Assembly (NCBI RefSeq): GCF_040783975.1
Contig: NZ_CP160631.1
Span: forward strand, 2,232,001-2,296,000
Direction: 5' to 3'
Origin: Pantoea sp. Ep11b
Lineage (GTDB): Bacteria; Pseudomonadota; Gammaproteobacteria; Enterobacterales; Enterobacteriaceae
DNA length: 64,000 nucleotides
The notes under the pieces were generated by a model, which worked only from the letters and a program-made list of their open reading frames with translations, had not been told where the DNA came from and made no database searches. The position numbers and the translations under genes were made by a program. This document shows positions 55,720 to 62,881 of the stretch, in pieces; positions within the stretch are counted from its first letter, which is position 1; each line of letters starts with the position of its first letter.

Positions 55720-56835
55720 ATGAAAAAATGGTTTTTAGCGTTGGGGATGCTCGCGCTGGCAGGGACGGCTTCGGCCAAAGTAATCACTGACGTCGCAGGC
55801 CGTCAGGTTGACGTGCCACAGGAAGCAAAACGCATCATTCTGGGTGAGGGCCGTCAAATCTATCTGCTGGCTGCATTTGATACAGACGCGCCGTTCAGCC
55901 GGGTGATCGGCTGGCGTGACGACCTGCCGAAAGCGGACTGGGATGGTTATCAGGCCTATGAAAAACGCTATCCGCAAATTAAAAAATTACCGACCTTTGG
56001 CGGCGCAAAAGATGGCACCTTCAACGTTGAGCAGGCGTTAACCCTGAAGCCCGATCTGGTGCTGATGAACCTGGAGTCAAAGGCCGCCACGGATGAGGGC
56101 AAGCTGATTGAAAAACTGCAGGCCGTAGGCGTGCCGGTGGTATTCATCGACTTCCGCGAAGCCCCGTTTGTGAACGCAGAGAAAAGCATCCGCATTATGG
56201 GCGAACTGGTGAATAAGCCAGCGCGTGCCCAGGAGATCATCACCTTCCGCCAGCAGCAGATCGAGCGGGTCACTTCACGACTGAAAAACTTCACCGGCTA
56301 TCGCCCGAAAGTGATGATTGATCGTGCGGGCGGCTACAGCGATGAGTGCTGCATGTCCTTTGGCAGTGAGAACTTCGGGCAGATGGTGGAGATAGCAGGC
56401 GGGCGTAACATTGCGAAAGGCGTGATCCCAGGCACCTTCGGCACCCTGAACCCGGAGCAGATCATCGCCAGCCAGCCGGATGTGGTGGTCGTGACCGGTG
56501 CGAACTGGAAGAACTACAATACCGTGGGCAAATGGGTCGGCGTCGGCCCGGGGGCGAATGTCACCGAAGCCACGGCGCGTCTTAAAGCACTGATGACGCG
56601 CGATGCGTTCAAAACCCTGCCGGTGGCGCATAACGGCCATGTCCATGCCATCTGGCACCAGTTCTACGACAGCCCTTATCAGTTTGTCGCGATCCAGGCG
56701 CTGGCGAAGTGGCTCCATCCCGATCTGTTTGCCGATCTCGATCCGGATGCCACCTTCCGTGAGTTTCACGAGAAGTTCCTGCCGCTGCCTTATCAGCCAG
56801 GATACTGGGTCACGCTGCCCGCCGACAAGTCCTGA
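55720..56835 (+). CDS. Iron-siderophore type periplasmic binding protein
   Basis: 371 residues from ATG 55720; GTG 55708 is in frame but lacks support. The signal peptide ends AGTASAK. The type III periplasmic fold has KVITDVAGRQVDVPQEAKRI, the long spacer helix near 165-190 and FGTLNPEQIIASQPDVVVVT. Its Fur box indicates a role in ferric-siderophore or haem uptake. No permease or ATPase genes are next to it, so it would have to use a transporter encoded elsewhere. Confidence 0.88.
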   Translation: MKKWFLALGMLALAGTASAKVITDVAGRQVDVPQEAKRIILGEGRQIYLLAAFDTDAPFSRVIGWRDDLPKADWDGYQAYEKRYPQIKKLPTFGGAKDGTFNVEQALTLKPDLVLMNLESKAATDEGKLIEKLQAVGVPVVFIDFREAPFVNAEKSIRIMGELVNKPARAQEIITFRQQQIERVTSRLKNFTGYRPKVMIDRAGGYSDECCMSFGSENFGQMVEIAGGRNIAKGVIPGTFGTLNPEQIIASQPDVVVVTGANWKNYNTVGKWVGVGPGANVTEATARLKALMTRDAFKTLPVAHNGHVHAIWHQFYDSPYQFVAIQALAKWLHPDLFADLDPDATFREFHEKFLPLPYQPGYWVTLPADKS

Positions 56836-56842
56836 CAGCGCG

Positions 56843-56870
56843 GGATGACAGGGACGTCATCCGCCTGTTT
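56843..56870 (+). terminator. Terminator after the binding-protein gene
   Basis: GGATGAC / GTCATCC stem, 6-nt loop, then CGCCTGTTTTG; moderate strength. Confidence 0.55.
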
Positions 56871-56999
56871 TGCAATTCCTCCTGAATAAACCCTCTGTTT
56901 CTCTTCAGATTTACTAATCTTTTAAAGGCGCGGGGTCGGTTGCTGTCAGCAGCGCGACGTCTGACCTGGTCCGCATTCACGTAAAAAATGGAGAGAAAC

Positions 57000-57407
57000 A
57001 TGCGCAATACCCTGGGAAGATCGGCGTTTGCCGTGACGCTTTACGCTCTGCTGGAGCCGGTGCCGCTGGGCTTTTTTGTCGCGGCCTGGCTGTTCGATAT
57101 TCTCTACATGCAGACCTTTGTGCTGTTCTGGACCGATGCCGCAGGCTGGCTGATTGCGCTGGGGCTGATACTGGCTATCGTGCCGCGCATCATCGCCCTG
57201 GTCTATCTGTTTCGCGGCAGCGACAGCGCAGAAAAGGGCCATTTCTGGCTCTGGCTGGTCGCGATTGTCATCGCCATCGTCAATGCGTTTATTCATAGCC
57301 GTGATGCGGCCGCGGTCATTCCGCTGGGCGTTACGCTTTCGACGCTGGTGGTGGCGCTGCTGCTGCTGGCGAATGTGCAACTTGCGTTACGCCACCGTAG
57401 CGCTTAA
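57000..57407 (+). CDS. Four-helix membrane protein preceding the sugar dehydrogenase
   Basis: 135 residues from ATG 57000, with GGAGAGAAAC upstream. Four hydrophobic segments: LEPVPLGFFVAAWLFDILYM, AGWLIALGLILAIVPRIIAL, WLWLVAIVIAIVNAFIHS and VIPLGVTLSTLVVALLLLAN. It resembles the DUF2231 family, often next to sorbosone-type dehydrogenases, and probably receives electrons from, or anchors, the enzyme. It is 12 bp upstream of the dehydrogenase, clearly one operon. Confidence 0.7.
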   Translation: MRNTLGRSAFAVTLYALLEPVPLGFFVAAWLFDILYMQTFVLFWTDAAGWLIALGLILAIVPRIIALVYLFRGSDSAEKGHFWLWLVAIVIAIVNAFIHSRDAAAVIPLGVTLSTLVVALLLLANVQLALRHRSA

Positions 57408-57419
57408 GGAGGAGCCATC

Positions 57420-58721
57420 ATGAAAAGAACGCATAAAACGCTGCTGGCGCTGTCTGTGACGGCCCTGCTGGCAGGCTGCGATCAGGGCGCGCAGGTCGAT
57501 CCACAGAAACAGACGGGTGCCAATCCCGAACTGCCGCAGGCGCGCAATTTCTTTATGCCGCCGATGCAGGTGCCGGAAGGCACACCCTGGAAAGCGGGCG
57601 AAATGCCGAAAGTGGCGCAGGGGCTGAAAATCGAGAAGATCGCAGAGAATCTGCAGCATCCGCGTCAGGTTTACGTGCTGCCAAATAATGATGTGCTGGT
57701 GGCGGAATCGAATGGCCCGCCCAAGCCGACTACCCGGCCGAAACAGCTGATCATGGGGATCGTGCAGAAAGCCTCCGGCAAGGGCGGCGCGGGCGGTAAC
57801 CGCATCACGCTGCTGCGCAACGTGGACGGCAAATGGGAACAGCATCGCTTTATTGAGAATCTCCACTCGCCGTTCGGGATGCAGCTGATTGGCAACACGC
57901 TCTATGTGGCGAATGCTGACAGCCTGGTGAAATTCCCCTATCGCGAAGGCGACACAGAGATCCGCACCGCGCCGGAAGAGGTGACGGAACTGCCGGGCGG
58001 GCCCATTAACCACCACTGGACCAAGGCGCTGCTAGCCAGCCCCGATGGCAGCAAGCTCTATGTCGGGGTCGGTTCCAACAGTAACGTGACCGAGAACGGC
58101 ATCGGCGCAGAGTATCGCCGTGCTGCGGTGCTGGAAGTAGACGCGGCCAGCGGCGCCAGCCGGATCTACGCCAGCGGGTTGCGCAATCCTACCGGCTTAC
58201 AGTGGGAACCGCAGAGCGGTAAGCTCTGGGCGGTGGTCAACGAGCGCGATGAGATCGGCTCCGACCTGGTGCCCGACTATATGACCTCGGTAGAGGAGAA
58301 AGGCTTCTACGGCTGGCCCTACAGCTACTTTGGTCAGCATGTCGATACCCGCGCGGAACCGCAGCGTCCCGATCTGGTGGAAAAAGCGATCAAGCCTGAC
58401 TATGCGCTGAGTTCGCACGTTGCGCCGCTGGGTCTGCTGTTCTATGGGGCGGATAACATGCCGCAGTACAAAGGCGGCGCGTTTATCAGCGAGCATGGCA
58501 GCTGGAACCGTACGCCGCTGAATGGCTACAAGGTTATCTGGGTGAAATTTGAAAACGGTAAGCCGGTGGGTGAGCCGCAGACGGTGGTCTCTGGCTTCCT
58601 GACGGATGACGAAAAACAGGTGCGGGGCCTGCCGGTCGGCCTGGCCAGCGATAAACAGGGCGGGGTCCTGATCGCAGACGATGCGGGCAATACCGTGTGG
58701 CGTATCAGCGCCGCCAACTAG
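57420..58721 (+). CDS. Sorbosone/soluble-GDH-family dehydrogenase lipoprotein, PQQ type
   Basis: 433 residues. The lipobox is LLAGC (Cys about 20), so it is a lipoprotein; the mature protein begins with an Asp, which may favour inner-membrane retention. It is a six-bladed beta-propeller of the glucose/sorbosone dehydrogenase family: RQVYVLPNNDVLVAESNG, YASGLRNPTGLQWEPQSG, VNERDEIGSDLVPDY and HGSWNRTPLNGYKVIWV, blocks of the PQQ-binding type. It likely oxidises an aldose or lactone in the periplasm, using PQQ from the same window's pqq operon. Confidence 0.82.
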   Translation: MKRTHKTLLALSVTALLAGCDQGAQVDPQKQTGANPELPQARNFFMPPMQVPEGTPWKAGEMPKVAQGLKIEKIAENLQHPRQVYVLPNNDVLVAESNGPPKPTTRPKQLIMGIVQKASGKGGAGGNRITLLRNVDGKWEQHRFIENLHSPFGMQLIGNTLYVANADSLVKFPYREGDTEIRTAPEEVTELPGGPINHHWTKALLASPDGSKLYVGVGSNSNVTENGIGAEYRRAAVLEVDAASGASRIYASGLRNPTGLQWEPQSGKLWAVVNERDEIGSDLVPDYMTSVEEKGFYGWPYSYFGQHVDTRAEPQRPDLVEKAIKPDYALSSHVAPLGLLFYGADNMPQYKGGAFISEHGSWNRTPLNGYKVIWVKFENGKPVGEPQTVVSGFLTDDEKQVRGLPVGLASDKQGGVLIADDAGNTVWRISAAN

Positions 58722-58752
58722 CCTCTGCCCGGAGAGCTGAAAAGCAGGCATA

Positions 58753-58793
58753 AAAAAAGGATTTGGCGCGTTGCCAAATCCTTTATTTTTTTG
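58753..58793. terminator. Bidirectional terminator
   Basis: AAAGGATTTGGC / GCCAAATCCTTT, a perfect 12-bp stem with a 5-nt loop, is flanked by A7 on the left and T7 on the right. It ends the dehydrogenase transcript rightwards and the leftward small RNA from 58847. Confidence 0.9.
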
Positions 58794-58847
58794 TCCGCCA
58801 GCCCGGCTGGTAACCGCGCTGCAGACGAGGTGCTCAGCACTCTCCAC
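58753..58847 (-). ncRNA. Putative IstR-like antitoxin RNA
   Basis: Leftward RNA of about 95 nt predicted from a minus-strand promoter (TTGAAA-N17-TACAAT) to a strong terminator. Its first ~16 nt (58847-58832) are complementary to the tisB-like leader at 59027-59042 with one mismatch, as IstR-1 is to tisAB mRNA. The 5' end would be single-stranded. Binding would cover the leader about 80 nt upstream of the toxin start and should block ribosome access. Not confirmed experimentally here; seen only in sequence. Confidence 0.75.
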
Positions 58848-58854
58848 AAAAGAG

Positions 58855-58883
58855 ATTGTAAAATGTGCGGCTAAGGATTTCAA
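58855..58883 (-). promoter_or_regulatory. Sigma-70 promoter of the antitoxin RNA
   Basis: On the minus strand TTGAAA (58883-58878) and TACAAT (58860-58855) are separated by exactly 17 bp. The predicted start is about 58847-58848. No LexA box overlaps it, so it should be constitutive. Confidence 0.78.
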
Positions 58884-58897
58884 GTTTCGCCATAATG

Positions 58898-58913
58898 CTG
58901 TATGTTTATACAG
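58898..58913. promoter_or_regulatory. LexA (SOS) box
   Basis: CTGTATGTTTATACAG matches CTGT-N8-ACAG in full, with an AT-rich centre as in strong LexA sites. It overlaps the likely promoter of the tisB-like gene: CATAAT at 58891-58896 and TTATAC at 58906-58911 are both plausible -10 boxes. Confidence 0.88.
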
Positions 58914-59017
58914 GTGTTGGGCGTTGGGTATCGCCTCGTGGTCGACTGGCCGCTCCCAGGGGCAGGTTTTTTAAAATCCCGGCAGGCATCAGGTGGTGCT
59001 GGCCTGTGGCTTTAACC

Positions 59018-59125
59018 ATGAGTGCCGCTCAGCCCTCTCCACAAGATGTGCTCAGGCGCCCGGCGGGTAGAGTCAAAGCCCTGGTTGCCGAAAAGCGCGC
59101 TCCTGAAAAAGGAGAAGGAAAGTGA
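59018..59125 (+). other. tisA-like leader reading frame
   Basis: 35 codons from ATG 59018 (MSAAQPSPQDVLRR start), whose TGA overlaps the toxin ATG by one base (TGATG). E. coli tisAB mRNA also has such an upstream frame, which is not translated. The antitoxin target (59027-59042) lies at its 5' end. It is probably structural rather than protein-coding. Confidence 0.4.
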
Positions 59126-59214
59126 TGGAACTGACTAAGCTGATTCTGGATCTGATCCGGGTCATCTTGCAGATCATCGTTGCCCTTATGCAACTGACCG
59201 GTCAGGCAGGTTAA
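59125..59214 (+). CDS. tisB: TisB-like hydrophobic SOS toxin peptide
   Basis: 29 residues, the same length as E. coli TisB. MELTKLILDLIRVILQIIVA, continuing LMQLTGQAG, gives one amphipathic helix with Lys, Asp and Arg spaced 4, 3 apart on one face, and IVALMQL resembles TisB IVAALQL. Such peptides insert in the inner membrane, dissipate the proton gradient and induce dormancy. AAGGAGAAGGAAAGTG precedes the ATG. Expression should follow LexA cleavage, with the divergent RNA blocking translation. Too short for standard gene calling. Confidence 0.8.
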   Translation: MELTKLILDLIRVILQIIVALMQLTGQAG

Positions 59215-59230
59215 CCGGAACTTGAAACAA

Positions 59231-59257
59231 GGCGGAGCTAACCACTCCGCCTTTTTT
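59231..59257 (+). terminator. Terminator of the tisB-like gene
   Basis: GGCGGAG / CTCCGCC with a 7-nt loop and six T begins 16 bp after the toxin stop. Confidence 0.87.
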
Positions 59258-59345
59258 CTTTGTCAATTCTCTGTCATCAGAAGCGGATAAGGTGGTGCGG
59301 CAAAAGCACGTCGCAGGGGATGTGCTTATCCGGATTGGGAATGCT

Positions 59346-59978
59346 ATGTCCATTGTTGCCGTTATGCCTGCCCCCTTAGCCCACACCAGGATCGACGAGA
59401 GTGTGCGGATGCGGGAAACCACCGTGGGTCAGCAGTGTGAAATCCTGGCGCACAGCCTGCTGGAATACAGCGAGCTGGGCGACTTCTCCTATGTCGGCGA
59501 GCACTGCTGCCTGGCCGACACCCAGGTAGGGCGCTTCTGCGCTATCGCCAACCAGGTGCGCCTTGGCGCGCCGAACCATCCGATGGATCGCGCCTCTCAG
59601 CATCGCTTCACCTACTGCCCGGAGTATTACCATCCCGACGCCCGCCGCGATCGGCCCTTCTTTGCGGCCCGCCGGGCCGATCGGGTGATCATCGGTCATG
59701 ACGTCTGGATCGGGCATGGCGTGATCGTGCTGCCTGGCGTCACCGTCGGTGATGGGGCGGTGCTGGCCGCGGGCGCGGTGGTGACCCGCGACGTCGCGCC
59801 CTACAGCGTGGTGGGCGGCGTCCCGGCCCGGCCGCTGCGGATGCGGTTTTCGCCCGCCATTGCCGCCCGTCTGCAGCGTATCGCCTGGTGGAACTGGCCG
59901 CTGGAGAAGCTGATGGCAAACCTGGCCGACTTTCAGCACGGCGACATTGAGGCGTTCTGCCAGCGGCACGCGGTATAG
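59346..59978 (+). CDS. Left-handed beta-helix (hexapeptide) acyltransferase
   Basis: 210 residues from ATG 59346; ATG 59364 is also possible. Hexapeptide repeats run through [21 protein letters not shown] and [19 protein letters not shown]; the catalytic-type His lies in [18 protein letters not shown]. It belongs with the phosphonate-metabolism-type transferases related to streptogramin and chloramphenicol acetyltransferases, using acyl-CoA. No phn genes are nearby, so the substrate is unknown. It is separate from the TA locus upstream, with its own promoter. Confidence 0.8.
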   Translation: MSIVAVMPAPLAHTRIDESVRMRETTVGQQCEILAHSLLEYSELGDFSYVGEHCCLADTQVGRFCAIANQVRLGAPNHPMDRASQHRFTYCPEYYHPDARRDRPFFAARRADRVIIGHDVWIGHGVIVLPGVTVGDGAVLAAGAVVTRDVAPYSVVGGVPARPLRMRFSPAIAARLQRIAWWNWPLEKLMANLADFQHGDIEAFCQRHAV

Positions 59979-59992
59979 CCCCTGAGGCGTCA

Positions 59993-60874
59993 TCAGACGC
60001 GCAGGCCGATGCGGCGCGCCAGTCGCGGCCCATAGAGCCCCACGGCCAGTCCGGTCACGATCAGCAACAGTGCAGCGATTTTCTGCGTGGAAAGCGTTTC
60101 GCCAAAGATCGCCACCGAACCCAGAATGCCAAAAACGGGCACCAGCAGCGACAGGGGCGCAACCGTGGAGACCGGGTAGCGCTTCAGCAAGCCGTTCCAC
60201 ACCCAGTAGCCCAGCAGGGTATTGGGATAGGCCTGGAACAGAATAGAGAGCAGGGCAAGGCTGTCGGCGTGGCTGTACAGCGCCCGATAGCCCGCCATGC
60301 CGTTGACCACTCCATCCAGCAGAAAGAGCGGCAGGGGCGCAAAGGCGGATGACCAGACCAGAAACGCAAACACCTGCCGGGTGCCGGCTCTCTTGCTGAT
60401 GATGTTGGCCGCGCTCCAGGCTATCGCTCCCGCCAGCACCAGCAGCACGCCGGAGATCGTCACCGAGCCATCGGTGATGAAAAATATCGACAGCAGTCCG
60501 GCGCAGGCGATGAGCCCACCGGCGATCTGATAGCGGCTCAGTCGCTCGCGAAAAACCAGGCTGCCGAGCAGCAGGGTAAAGAAGGCACTGAACTGCAACA
60601 GCAGTGAAGCGATGCCCGCCGACAGCCCGGCCTGAATCCCCAGGTTCACCAGCCCCCAGAGGCCGATCCCGAACACCAGCCCATAGCCGATCAGGTAGCG
60701 CCACGGCACGTCCGGTTTTTTGATAAAGAGTATCGCGGGCAGAGCGCAGAGCGTGAAGCGGATCCCAGCCAGCAGAAAGGGATCGACCGCGTGCAGCCCC
60801 AGCTTAATCACCGAGAAGTTCACGCCCCAGATGGCCGTGATGAGCACGGCGAGCAGCAGATGAGAGAGTTTCAT
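59993..60874 (-). CDS. EamA-family DMT exporter
   Basis: 293 residues from ATG 60874; a frame from 61015 is rejected. Ten hydrophobic segments in two EamA repeats; VLITAIWGVNFSVIKLGLHA and PLSLLVPVFGILGSVAIFGE are the family's first and last conserved blocks. It resembles E. coli EamA, exporter of cysteine-pathway metabolites. It overlaps the upstream MFS gene by 4 bp, so the two exporters form one operon divergent from an HxlR regulator. Confidence 0.85.
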   Translation of the reverse strand: MKLSHLLLAVLITAIWGVNFSVIKLGLHAVDPFLLAGIRFTLCALPAILFIKKPDVPWRYLIGYGLVFGIGLWGLVNLGIQAGLSAGIASLLLQFSAFFTLLLGSLVFRERLSRYQIAGGLIACAGLLSIFFITDGSVTISGVLLVLAGAIAWSAANIISKRAGTRQVFAFLVWSSAFAPLPLFLLDGVVNGMAGYRALYSHADSLALLSILFQAYPNTLLGYWVWNGLLKRYPVSTVAPLSLLVPVFGILGSVAIFGETLSTQKIAALLLIVTGLAVGLYGPRLARRIGLRV

Positions 60875-62076
60875 GCGTGACGGGTTCCTGACCAGTAGAG
60901 AAAGGCGGCAGCACTGACGGCGGCCCCGCCAGCGCAGACACCATACCATCCGCAGTGTGCAAACAGCTGGGTGGCGGCAAAGGCGCCCAGCGCACTGCCG
61001 AGGGAGTAAAAGCACATGTAGGCACCGACCAGCCGGCTCGCCGCATCCGGCCGGGCCGCCACGATCAGGCTCTGGTTGATGACATGAACCGTCTGGATCG
61101 CGAAGTCGAGCAGGATCACCCCGACCACCATCAGCAGCAGCGAATGCGGCAGCGCGGCAACGGGCAGCCAGGCGAAGGTCAGCAGCGCCAGTGCAAAGCC
61201 GGTGGCGCGCTGGCCCCGTCCCTGGTCAGCCCAGGCGCCTGCGCTGGCGGCCGCCAGCGCACCGGCCAGCCCTGCCAGGCCAAACAGGCCGATCTGAGTC
61301 TGCGACAGCGCCATCGTTGTCAGCGGCAGCGCCATGGAAGACCAGAGCATGCTGAAGGCGGCAAAGATCAGCAGAGCGAGGATCCCCCGGCTGCGCAGGC
61401 GGGGTTCTGTGCGAAAAAGCAGGAGAACCGACAGCAGGCGCTGCGGCCAGGCCGGTCGCTGCGCCTGACCGGCGGAGGCGGGCAGCACCTTCGCCAGGAC
61501 CCCGGCGATCAGCAGTAACAGACAGGCGGCCGTAAAGTAGACCGCGCGCCAGCCTGCCAGATCCGCGATTGCCCCCGAAACAAACCGCGCCAGCAGGATC
61601 CCGATGACGATCCCGCTGGTGACGCTGCCGACCACCTGGCCACGCTGCGCCGGTGACGCCAGCATCGCGGCCCAGGCGACCATCAGTTGCGTGACCACCG
61701 CCATTAACCCCACCAGCAGCATCGCTGCGAGCAGCGTGAACAGGCCGGAGGCGCAGGCCGCTGCGGTCAGCGCCAGCGCGGAAAGCAGCAGCTGGGCAAC
61801 CACCAGTTTTTTGCGGTTCACGCAGTCACCCAGCGGCACCAGAAGGAGCAACCCCAGGGCATAACCGATCTGCGTGGCCGTCACCACCGCGCCAGCGATG
61901 CCGGACGGGATCCGCAGGCTGACGGCGATGGACGCCAGCAACGGCTGCGCCGAGTACACGTTGGCGACCGCCAGCGCCGCAGTAAGCGAGAAGAGAAAAA
62001 TCATCCGGGGTGAAAGCACCGGCGTTGCGGGGGCCGGTGGTCCGGCATCCCCGCGCCTGGAGGTCGTTGAGATCAT
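60871..62076 (-). CDS. MFS efflux transporter
   Basis: 401 residues with 12 hydrophobic segments. VNVYSAQPLLASIA-like start (VANVYSAQPLLASIAVSL), the motif-A-like PLGDCVNRKKL between helices 2 and 3 (G-D-x-x-x-R-K), and a central basic stretch. The sequence resembles the YnfM/sugar-efflux-like drug exporters. Substrate unknown. First gene of the operon with eamA; the intergenic region to hxlR probably holds a shared operator. Confidence 0.82.
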   Translation of the reverse strand: MISTTSRRGDAGPPAPATPVLSPRMIFLFSLTAALAVANVYSAQPLLASIAVSLRIPSGIAGAVVTATQIGYALGLLLLVPLGDCVNRKKLVVAQLLLSALALTAAACASGLFTLLAAMLLVGLMAVVTQLMVAWAAMLASPAQRGQVVGSVTSGIVIGILLARFVSGAIADLAGWRAVYFTAACLLLLIAGVLAKVLPASAGQAQRPAWPQRLLSVLLLFRTEPRLRSRGILALLIFAAFSMLWSSMALPLTTMALSQTQIGLFGLAGLAGALAAASAGAWADQGRGQRATGFALALLTFAWLPVAALPHSLLLMVVGVILLDFAIQTVHVINQSLIVAARPDAASRLVGAYMCFYSLGSALGAFAATQLFAHCGWYGVCAGGAAVSAAAFLYWSGTRHA

Positions 62077-62201
62077 CGTCTGGCCTTCGGGTTTTTATTT
62101 GAAACTGGATTGGCCATATCATTAACCGGGATGGTTTTTTTTTGCAACTTCTTTTCGGAGGGGCTAAGCTGGCACGGTTAACGGAGAAAGTGAGAGAAGA
62201 G

Positions 62202-62657
62202 ATGGCGAAGCAGGAATCCCTGAGAACCAGCGAGTGTCCGGTTGCCCGCACCCTGGAGTCGATAGGTGAGCGCTGGTGCATGATGATCGTGCGTGAAGCC
62301 TTTGATGACGTCCGCCGGTTTGGTGATTTCCAGCGCAACCTGGGACTGGCGAAAAATATTCTGGCGTCGCGACTGAAGCAGCTGGTCGGGATCGGCGTGC
62401 TGGAAATTGCGCCCGCTTCCGATGGCAGCGCCTACCGCGAGTATCTCCTGACCGAAAGAGGCCGTGCGCTCTTTCCGGTGGTGGTGGCGATGCGGCAGTG
62501 GGGTGAGCGCTATCTGTTTGAGCAGGGCGAGACCCACTCGGTGCTGCTGGATAATGCGGAAGGCAGGCCGCTGCCGCGTCTGGAGGTTTACTCGGCGCAG
62601 GGTCAGAAGCTCGAACCCGCCGACTGCCATCGTCAGCGGGTGGTGGCGAAGGGATAA
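62202..62657 (+). CDS. HxlR-family regulator
   Basis: 151 residues from ATG 62202 (GAGAAGAG upstream); the frame opens earlier at 62142 but with no signal. Winged helix with a CPVARTLESIGERWCMMIVR start and FGDFQRNLGLAKNILASRLK recognition region, the HxlR pattern of a Cys near the N terminus that senses electrophiles or quinones. It is divergent from the MFS-EamA operon and probably controls it. Confidence 0.87.
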   Translation: MAKQESLRTSECPVARTLESIGERWCMMIVREAFDDVRRFGDFQRNLGLAKNILASRLKQLVGIGVLEIAPASDGSAYREYLLTERGRALFPVVVAMRQWGERYLFEQGETHSVLLDNAEGRPLPRLEVYSAQGQKLEPADCHRQRVVAKG

Positions 62658-62881
62658 CCCCTGGCGTTCTGACGCCGCCCTTTACCCTGCGGAAAAGACC
62701 CGGCCGCCCGCATTGCCGATCGTGCGTGCCGGTCTGTCGGTGTCATCACATTTTCCAATGACCGCCTGTCTTGTAACTTCCTGCCGCGCGTGACACTCTC
62801 CCTGATTGTATAGACATGTCATCTCAACCGGTCATCCGGCCCTGTTCGTTTTCTCTGACTCACTGCATCAGCGAGGGATCT

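Noticed and set aside
57387..58016. 209-codon minus-strand frame opposite the sugar dehydrogenase
   Set aside because: Antisense shadow; the plus strand has a lipobox and beta-propeller motifs.
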